From positions 24,629,316 to 24,693,315 of the forward strand of contig OX422183.1 of the NCBI GenBank assembly GCA_949130485.1: a stretch of DNA of 64,000 bases. The letters are read 5' to 3'. Below the pieces are notes generated by a model that saw nothing but the letters and a program-made list of their open reading frames with translations, had not been told where the DNA came from and did no database searches. How positions within the stretch are numbered: the first letter of the stretch is position 1; each line of letters starts with the position of its first letter. This DNA is from Agelas oroides (Eukaryota > Porifera > Demospongiae > Agelasida > Agelasidae). Position numbers and translations under genes: made by a program. Positions 57,574-64,000 of the stretch are shown in pieces.

Positions 57574-58083
57574 TTGGCTGCATCAAGATGGGAAAGCATA
57601 GATGAAAATAGCACAGAGGAAGCGTCAGAAAGCTAAACACAAACTGAAATTTACACCAAATGCTAAACCTGGAATCATAGGTGCCTGCAGGCCCGGGCAT
57701 ACCCGGGCATTGCGAAGGTATGCCCAAATCATGTGTACTCATATCACAAGGACCGGATGCGAATTGCACATCAAATGCGGCATAGCCATGTCTTGCCCGG
57801 GCACCCACACAGCTCTGTAGCGTAAGCTGCCAATTATCGACCAGTACCAATTATCGACCAGCGATTTATGAGCTAATCTTTGTCGGCGTATTCCGTAGTG
57901 CGCGGAAGGACTCGGTAATGTACGGATTTCTTCCACGCGTGGGGAAGAACTGGAAAGCAGCGTACTCACAAATCAACCTCCATCAGCCAGGTGCGACCAC
58001 TTTTCGCTTGTATCTATAGCTAGCTAGCCTATTTACTGTATCAACTACATGCATACGTTCACTTTTCACTCCAGGAAGGAGAA

Positions 58084-58969
58084 TGCCTCGACGAAGGAGT
58101 CGATTTGCAAGGAGACTGCATCGTCGCTCAAAATCAGCCCCTCCAGCCTTGTTCGGACGATCAAATAAGCGTAAACTATGGACAAAGAACAAATGTTAGC
58201 TGCTCTGAAGGCTGTAGAAGAAGGTCAGCTCGTTAACCAAGTCGCTCGTGATCATGGTATCCCCAAGACAACACTGAAAGATCGCGTTAGTGGAAGAGTA
58301 ACTCATGGTACTAATCCTGGCCCAACACCGTACTTGAGTACTGTTGAAGAAGATGAGTTGGGACATTTCTTGAGAAGTTGTGCTGAGGTTGGATATGGTA
58401 AAACAAGGAGGGATGCAATGGGCATTGCTGAATCCGTTGCTGTCGACAAAAGGGTGTTAAAAGGAGAAAAGATCAGTGTTGGATGGTGGCGAAGGTTTCT
58501 TGAACGCCAGCCAAATCTCACACTACGACGTGGTGACAGTACTGCTCATGTACGAATGGACGCAGTAAATCAAGAGATCATGGATCAGTACTTCTCTCTT
58601 CTGGGGGAGGTCTTGATGGAGCACAACTTGGTTGACAAGCCATCGCAAATTTACAATGTAGATGAGAGTGGAGTTCCTGACCAGCTGACTGAAACGCCAG
58701 ATTCTAGGAAGAAGTCACATGGCCAGCCATCTGAAACACCAGATTCTGGGAAGTCAATTTCTCCCATATCCAAGTACCTTGTACTTCCTACCTCTTCAAC
58801 ACCTACTGGCCCAAAAACTTTGCCATGTGCACGCCTCCTCACCAGTGCAGAGTGTTTGGCCCAACTTGAGGAAAAGGAACGCCAAAAAAAGCTGGCTGCA
58901 GAAGAGAAAGAGCAGAGGAAAAAGGAACGAGATGAAAAGAGAGCCATGAGAGAACAAGAGCAAAATTGA
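58084..58969 (+). pseudogene. pogo transposase, N-terminal half (psq + CENPB-type HTH), core deleted
   Basis: 58084-58198 reads MPRRRSRFARRLHRRSKS and then NKRKLWTK. One base is missing near 58182-58186, so the rest continues in another frame: MDKEQMLAALKAVEEGQL, then VARDHGIPKTTLKDRVSG, a psq-type helix-turn-helix. VGWWRRFLERQPNLTLRR belongs to the CENPB-type second HTH. IYNVDESG holds the first catalytic aspartate of the DDE/D triad. Right after it the sequence jumps to DQLTETPDSRKKSHGQ, a tail region, so the rest of the catalytic core is deleted. The frame ends in a charged coiled coil (EEKERQKKLAAEEKEQ) at TGA 58967-58969. Confidence 0.9.
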
Positions 58970-59406
58970 AAACAAGAGCAAAGAAGGCAGAAGAAAGAGC
59001 AAGGAAAGCGAAGGAAATGGCAGAGAAGAAAGGGATAAAGGTAGCGGAAAAGACAACCAGTAAGGCTGCAGACAAGATGACCAGGAAGACAGCAGAGAAG
59101 ACGACCAGAAAGACAGTAGAGAAGACAAACTCCACACCTAACATTGGAGGAGAAGCAGGACCAAGCAGTGAATCAAGTGATGAACCAGTCCCAAAGAAAC
59201 GACGCATAATGAATTCCGATATAGAAGAGGACTTATGCTGTATGTGTTTCGGCTCATATTCCAATGATGTCATAGAACAGTCTGGTAAGGACTGGATTCA
59301 GTGTGCGTGTGGTCGCTGGCTGCATGAAGATTGTGCAGAAGATCACCGGGTTGATCAAAGTGGTCAAGACAGATTTTGTTACTCCTGTTTGGATCTCCTT
59401 GGTTAG
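58966..59406 (+). pseudogene. pogo transposase, C-terminal part with PHD-like zinc finger
   Basis: This continues the coiled coil in another frame (a second frame change near 58960): AKKAEERARKAKEMAEKK, AEKTTRKTVEKTNSTPNI. It then has a basic patch, PKKRRI, likely a nuclear localisation signal, and a cysteine-rich finger: CCMCFGSYSN, WIQCACGRWLHEDCAED and FCYSCLDLLG. The CxxC, CxC, HxxC and CxxC spacing fits a PHD-like finger, found at the C-terminus of many invertebrate pogo transposases. It ends at TAG 59404-59406. The nominal first codon is TTG, so it is not a separate gene. Confidence 0.85.
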
Positions 59407-59893
59407 ATGTTTGTGTTATTTTTTCCGATAGTTGAATATATATTTGTTTGTGCATCACCTTTGTGGCCTTATGACAACATTTGTGATACAAAATTTATAC
59501 CATTGTGTAGGGCATCAAGAGCTGCATGTAATCATTTATGTAGTATTAATGCCAAAAGAAAGGCGTTTATTGGAGAGAGGAAACTTGCTGGCAGGTCGAT
59601 AATTGGGATTAGGAATTAGTACGTAAGGTCGATAATTGGTATGCGTGGTCGATAATTGGCGCGCGCAACCTACAATACTACAGAGTAGCGCTAGCGCTAT
59701 GTAAACACTAGCCGATTTTACATGTTTGGAATGAGTTCTGGACGGAATGCACTTTCAGATGACACGTAGATGAAATTTCGGAGCCGTTCCTGGAGCGAGT
59801 TATAGTTGCAGGTACATAACCTGGTCGATAATTGGCAGCTTACGCTAGGCGCCCATGCCTGCAACTACATATGTGGGAAGTGTTCTATCATAA

Positions 59894-60034
59894 CCTGATT
59901 CCTCCCTGGGTTCACCAAATGAAACGGCAGGGAACACTGATGATGAAGAACTTGACACACTTGTGGTTGATTTGGATGTTGTTGAGATGACTTTTGCCAA
60001 TCCTGACAGTGCATGTAGCTACAGCTATAGTTAA
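59894..60034 (+). CDS. Possible terminal exon, acidic, unassigned
   Basis: The plus strand reads PDSSLGSPNETAGNTDDE, ELDTLVVDLDVVEMTFAN and PDSACSYSYS, then TAA 60032-60034. It looks like coding sequence, but there is no acceptor consensus just before it. It directly follows the pogo insertion, so its upstream part may have been separated from it by that insertion. Confidence 0.3.
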   Translation, partial: PDSSLGSPNETAGNTDDEELDTLVVDLDVVEMTFANPDSACSYSYS

Positions 60035-60272
60035 CACTTTGCTTGATTGCAGGAAAAGGGTCATGTTAAAAGTAGATGCTTATTGATGTGAACTTGTTAG
60101 AGAAAGCTAACAGCTTTTAAAAATTGAGAACATATCAGGTCCTTTTATCAAACTATTGCATTTGCAACCACAAGAACTTGCTAGATTGTAAAGACTGCAA
60201 TGGAAACAAGTAGTGCTGCCGCTAGCATTATGAAAGAACCGGAGTCAAATGACTATAACAATATATGGTATG

Positions 60273-60461
60273 CAGGGGCGGAGATATAGGGGGGGCAGAG
60301 GGGGCTTAGGCCCTCCCACTTTTCAGATTGGGGGGGCTCAGCCCCCCCAATTTTTCTACTAGTTGTACAGAGAAATACAATATCATCTCGTTTCCACACC
60401 CCCACAGCTTAACATTTAGAACATGAGCACCCCCACTTCTTGGTAGCTGTCTCCGCCTCTG
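60273..60461. mobile_element. Short hAT-type MITE, CAGGGGCGGAGAYA ends, 189 bp
   Basis: CAGGGGCGGAGATA at the left and TGTCTCCGCCTCTG at the right are inverted repeats with one or two changes. Inside are GGGGGG and CCCCCC runs that pair. Related in ends, but not in interior, to 48193-48701. Confidence 0.8.
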
Positions 60462-60519
60462 TACTATGGTACAATGTTGTGATGATACACAATCATGCAC
60501 ATGACTACAATAACAATTT

Positions 60520-60840
60520 CAAACTATAACAATCTATTCACAAGGTTATATTCAACTTGTGCACATAGCCACGTTTTACTATCCATTTACAACCTTGTAA
60601 TGAACCTGTGCATGTAGAGTGCAATCTCTCCACAAGGTTGTGTCTAAGTTCAACAGTCTGCTCACAACCTATACACAGTTACCAACAACCTCATAACAAT
60701 TAACGTTGTGTCTAACTTGTAATTATTCAACAGTCTGCTCACAACCTATACACAGTCACCAACAACCTCATAACGAGGTTTTAACACGCATGTAAGGTTG
60801 TGCCCTGGTTGTTACTAGGTGGTTACAACCAAGTTTTTTC
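60520..60840. repeat. CAACCTTG-rich degenerate repeat, second locus
   Basis: Contains ACAACCTATACACAGT with ACCAACAACCTCATAAC twice in tandem (about 60645-60705 and 60730-60775), and many CAAGGTTGTG words, as at 50575-51530. Confidence 0.7.
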
Positions 60841-60973
60841 TATATGGGTATACTTCTGTAAACATTACTGCAGTTAGCTCCCATCATTTCCCCACAGCAC
60901 CATGCAGCACCACACCAAGTGGGTCACATTGATGGAGTTGTAGCTTGTCCAGAATGTACTTATATGCACTTAC

Positions 60974-61033
60974 TTCAGGGGCCATTTCTTCTCCTTCCAG
61001 TTCTCTTGGTAAGGTTGGTTCTGAAGGTCCAGG
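60974..61033 (-). CDS. Small phase-0 exon, possibly upstream exon of the SH2 gene
   Basis: Acceptor TTTTTCCTGACAG and donor GAA/GTAAGT are both strong. Twenty codons read PGPSEPTLPRELEGEEMA and then PE, a proline- and glutamate-rich linker. It starts and ends in phase 0, as does the first SH2 exon (PHEIKVEDEEWF), so the two could be joined. Nothing else proves it; 16 kb of repeats lie between. Confidence 0.45.
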
Positions 61034-61153
61034 CTGTCAGGAAAAATAAGTATACACACATTCAAATTCTCAGTGACAATGAATGGCCCAGTATATGATG
61101 CTTTTCACTGTACCAAGTCTTGTTGGTCCAGTGATGTACCATATTTTGCACTT

Positions 61154-61449
61154 ATCAATGTTATGCCCCACTATCACCCATACGGGCAGAGTAGGGGCAT
61201 TGTAGGGGCTGGTTTTGACTGAAAGATGCTGCCCCTATAGTCGGGAATTCGATTGCCTTTGAAGAAGTCTCGAATACGGCAATGTTCTCTACACTGTAAG
61301 TGGCAAATCCCCAGTATTCCCTTCTGCAAGGGGATTTGATTATAGGGGATGCTCCCCCCCGATACTGGGGCATTTGATAATTTAATTCATCAAATCTCCA
61401 CCTTGCCCCACTTTAGCCTGTACTGGGGGTAGTGGGGCATAACATTGAT
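61154..61449. mobile_element. MITE with ATCAATGTTATGCCCCACTA ends, 296 bp
   Basis: The ends are perfect inverted repeats of about 20 bp. Further inverted blocks inside (GGGGATTTGAT, AAATCCCC) make the whole element fold back. No flanking duplication is clear. Confidence 0.8.
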
Positions 61450-61609
61450 AGGCACAGTACTGCCAACATGTTAATATGCAGCAAAACATCTTTAATAGCA
61501 AGCCATGCACTCAGCTTTACTAATATAATTATTAGCACATGTAAATATTATATATTTATTTATCACTGCAAAAAATTACTCAGTTAAAATAACCTATTGA
61601 GCAATTGGA

Positions 61610-62039
61610 ACATTGCCAGAAATAGGGGGACATTTCCGGTTCAATAATCTCGACAATACGTAATCTTACACGTATACTAATCCGTATACTAATTCTTTTA
61701 CTAGGAGAACTACTGGTTCTACTCACTTTTATTGAGTTACTCACAAATCAAGGTCTAGCCTGACTTTGAGAGTAGCTCTGAACAAAAGCTGGCACAGACT
61801 GATTTGAGATACATTGGTGGTTAGGACGCTACCTACAGTGAGCGTGTAGAAGCGTCCATCGAGTGGCAATTTTGGGTCATGAATATATTAATAAGCTACT
61901 AAAACCCTTTTTTAAAATTAGGCAAAGCAAGATTGCCCTAAACGAAACCCTAACCCTGAAACTAGGAGTAACACTGGTCCTGACTGTAACCCAGGTTTGT
62001 GTTTTCGTTAACCTCCGCCGAGAGACTTCCGCCGCCACC
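61610..62039 (-). mobile_element. Dispersed repeat joined to a truncated family-1 TTAA element
   Basis: 61610-61755 matches 37200-37350. At about 61756 it passes into a reverse, 5'-truncated copy of the TTAA family (CTAGCCTGACTTTGAGAG to GCCGCCACC), which ends at TTAA 62040-62043. Confidence 0.8.
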
Positions 62040-62043
62040 TTAA

Positions 62044-62711
62044 GATGCTGCACATAACTGAACTATGAATATTCCACGTTACATTTGTCAAGTCAACCCA
62101 ATCCAGTGCTACCACAGAACAAACATGACACCACTAATCATATTCTTGAGGACCAATGAACGGAATGTTGCCTAGGGGTGCCACACAGAGCTAGCTAAAT
62201 TCAACCTATTAATATGTATGAGGGGAGGGATTGCCTGACTTCCAGCCTGAATTACATGCCTTTAATGAGATTCATTGATCTCAATTTGGACATTAATGAC
62301 AGTCACAAGTATCCAAGGAGGGTTAATTGGATTCATAGCCCGGCTCTGTTCGGGTTTGAGTCCATGAAAGGCTTAGGGCATATTCATAAATATTCAACAT
62401 CATTTACCCATTCCTTTCAACCCCAAGGCAAGCTGCCAATGCTTCAACAGAAGGTCAATAATGAGGTTCATGAGAGTCAACATACTCTAACCCTCCCATT
62501 GGACAGCTGACTGAACCCAGGGTTGTTCATGGGTAATGCTGAGGTCTAGTTAAAGCCAACTTATTAATATTCATAAGGTGGAGAGAAACCCTCCAGATTT
62601 TAGAGCTCGGTCTTTAATTAGATTCATAGGCTCAATTAGGGTTAATGAGATTAGGTTAGGGATTTTAGGGTTAAGGCAAACTAGGTTAGGGCTAGGGCTA
62701 GACTTAGGGTC
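62044..62711. repeat. TTAGGG-rich unit, copy 2, bounded by TTAA
   Basis: Second copy of 56297-56975, again between TTAA tetramers (62040-62043 and 62712-62715), and again next to a family-1 element end. TTAGGG-like words are fewer than in copy 1. Confidence 0.75.
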
Positions 62712-62929
62712 TTAAGTTAGAGCTGCCAATAAATTCTAGAAATTGAATCTTTTGCATTAGATTAGATCTTGTGATGCAATGGATTCATACGTGAAAGGTT
62801 CGTCATAACACAAATGCAAAGCAAGTTCTTGGCCTTTAGTTCTCACCAGTATCAAGATTTCTTGCAGTCAACAAGACAAGTTCTTGGTACAAGCAGCAGC
62901 TACAACAACAACAGGCTGTTCTAATGTTC

Positions 62930-62983
62930 ATTTACAGCTGGCTCTCTCTCCAGAAAAAAAAGCCTGTTTATTTTGTGACAAGG
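62930..62983 (+). pseudogene. Zinc-finger-like scrap of a multicopy protein
   Basis: The plus strand reads KKACLFCDKEGDN and then stops. The CxFCxKxG pattern is, as I recall, the start of a multicopy invertebrate protein that is usually transposon-linked. Too short to assign. Confidence 0.25.
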
Positions 62984-63658
62984 AAGGTGACAACTGAGAG
63001 GCTTCATTCCTCATTGGATTAGCCCAAAATTAGCACTGCCTTGAGCTAATTTAGATCCACTCATAAATCCTCAATAAAATTTCTTGCATTAGATTGCATG
63101 ATGTTTCTATTAGAATAAGCACAGTAATGCACACTCTTTGAATACATCATGAATTTCAACAATGTATGAAATACAAGTGAAGTGATATGCATGCAAGTGT
63201 ATATCTACCAACGATGTTTTTTTTTGTGCACATACATACATATGTTCGCACAGAACAGGGTGGCAAGCACTAAAGTGGGCATTGTTTATGCTTAACAGAT
63301 GGATGCGATATATATATATACGTATATATGTATTTTCTATGAGCCATTAAAATAACATCTTGAGTGGTTATTCCAGTTTCAGTGCAATAGCCTACATCGT
63401 ACATAATTATCCCTCATGCCATGACAGATAGTTTGCCATAACCTATGAGACTCACTGCAAAGCTCAACTTGATACACGTACAAGGGCTGGGAACTATATA
63501 TTCAGCCACAGATAGTTTATATAGAGTTTCTGTGCTGCGCCTATTTAATATGCGCTTTTTATTTTTCCACAGCTGGCTGTCATGAGTATTGTAATACTGT
63601 TTGCGCATGCCTAGGATTTCTGGGACTTTAGAACTTTTAGTCTGCTTCTGTGTGAAAG

Positions 63659-63703
63659 ATGCCTGCCACTGACCATGTGAACGATGATGAGGGAGTAATG
63701 AAG
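63659..63703 (+). CDS. Possible first coding exon, gene running off the right edge
   Basis: GAAAGATGCC gives a good start context, and the frame MPATDHVNDDEGVMK ends at a donor-like AAG/GTACTC. A TATA-like TATATAGAG lies at about 63517-63526. The next exon was not identified with confidence. Confidence 0.3.
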
Positions 63704-64000
63704 GTACTCAGCTCTTTGCTTGCAACAATTATCTACGCATTTGTCTATTCCAGCTAAATACTGCAGCACATGACTGATGCAATGTTTCCCCTTTTAAAGT
63801 CACTGATCACCTCAAACAAGGCAATTTGATTGGTACGATGGATGCATCAAGTTTTGTTTCAGGTTCATGGGAGGTTCTAGTGATGAGCAGTTAGTCTCGT
63901 GTCCAGACCCCACCCTTACAAAAATGGTCTGGTGAACCAAGTGAAATTTCTTGCGCTAGCCTACGCTTTTGTGACTAGTGTAACCTACGTAGCTAGCAAC

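Larger units (their letters stand above)
57820..59845 (+). mobile_element. pogo/Tigger DNA transposon, 2026 bp, deleted core
   Basis: Perfect inverted ends GCGTAAGCTGCCAATTATCG (continuing ACCAG), with TA at 57818-57819 and 59846-59847. More CCAATTATCGACC copies lie inside both ends, probably transposase-binding repeats. It encodes two parts of a pogo transposase (next entries) but not the catalytic core, so it cannot move by itself. The flanking sequence has a CCCGGGCA-type inverted motif, so the host site may be another MITE. Confidence 0.95.

Noticed and set aside
58839-59273. Hydrophobic 144-codon minus-strand ORF
   Set aside because: It is the antisense of the charged coiled coil of the pogo transposase.
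1-64000. CRISPR array, operon structure or rRNA genes
   Set aside because: The tandem repeats lack regular unique spacers, the genes have introns, and no rRNA-like block is visible.

Overview
The window is animal nuclear DNA: genes are split into small exons with GT/AG introns, coding density is very low, and transposon relics take up much of the sequence. The gene content (a dynein-arm assembly factor, a TRP cation channel, an SH2 domain), a pogo transposase with a PHD-like finger, TTAGGG-like tracts and many short inverted-repeat elements suggest an early-branching marine invertebrate. A sponge is my best guess; this is inference, with no decisive marker in the window. Few long open frames are real exons. 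Most are chance frames or repeat copies, and several begin at GTG or TTG, which a nuclear gene would not use as a start.

Left part (1-15 kb). There is an acidic terminal exon on the minus strand (55-129), a small two-membrane-segment ORF on the plus strand (503-832), a 1.13-kb foldback element (3536-4668), and exons I assign to DNAAF3 on the minus strand (5060-6845). A TA-flanked MITE sits in a DNAAF3 intron. Next come a 9-bp-TSD MITE, an almost perfect 182-bp hairpin, a 251-bp hAT-type MITE, and the 3' end of a coiled-coil gene (13329-14622, minus).

Middle (15-23 kb). Two tRNA-derived SINE copies lie head to head. They are followed by an Ulp1/C48-like protease exon, a Mutator-type MITE with a perfect 9-bp target duplication, a 30-bp tandem repeat, a microRNA-sized hairpin, and a DIRS-type reverse-transcriptase fossil split by a younger MITE.

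TRP/SH2 region (23.6-61 kb, minus strand). Ten exons from 31032 down to 23603 encode the end of an ankyrin-like domain, six membrane segments, a pore and a TRP-box-like helix of a TRPA-like channel. Upstream on the same strand are two 186-nt phase-0 exons that together make one SH2 domain (44952-45137 and 36230-36415). Further up is a 60-nt phase-0 exon (60974-61033). I found no kinase exons between the SH2 and TRP exons, and the reading phases match. An SH2-TRP channel is therefore possible, but unproven.

Right part (46-64 kb). This is almost all transposons: several TTAA-flanked elements with inverted repeats, TTAGGG-rich duplicated units, hAT-type MITEs, a 9-bp-TSD MITE inside a CAACCTTG-rich repeat, and a 2026-bp pogo/Tigger element with both TIRs and a TA duplication whose transposase lacks the catalytic core. 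A few exon-like open pieces on both strands remain unassigned.
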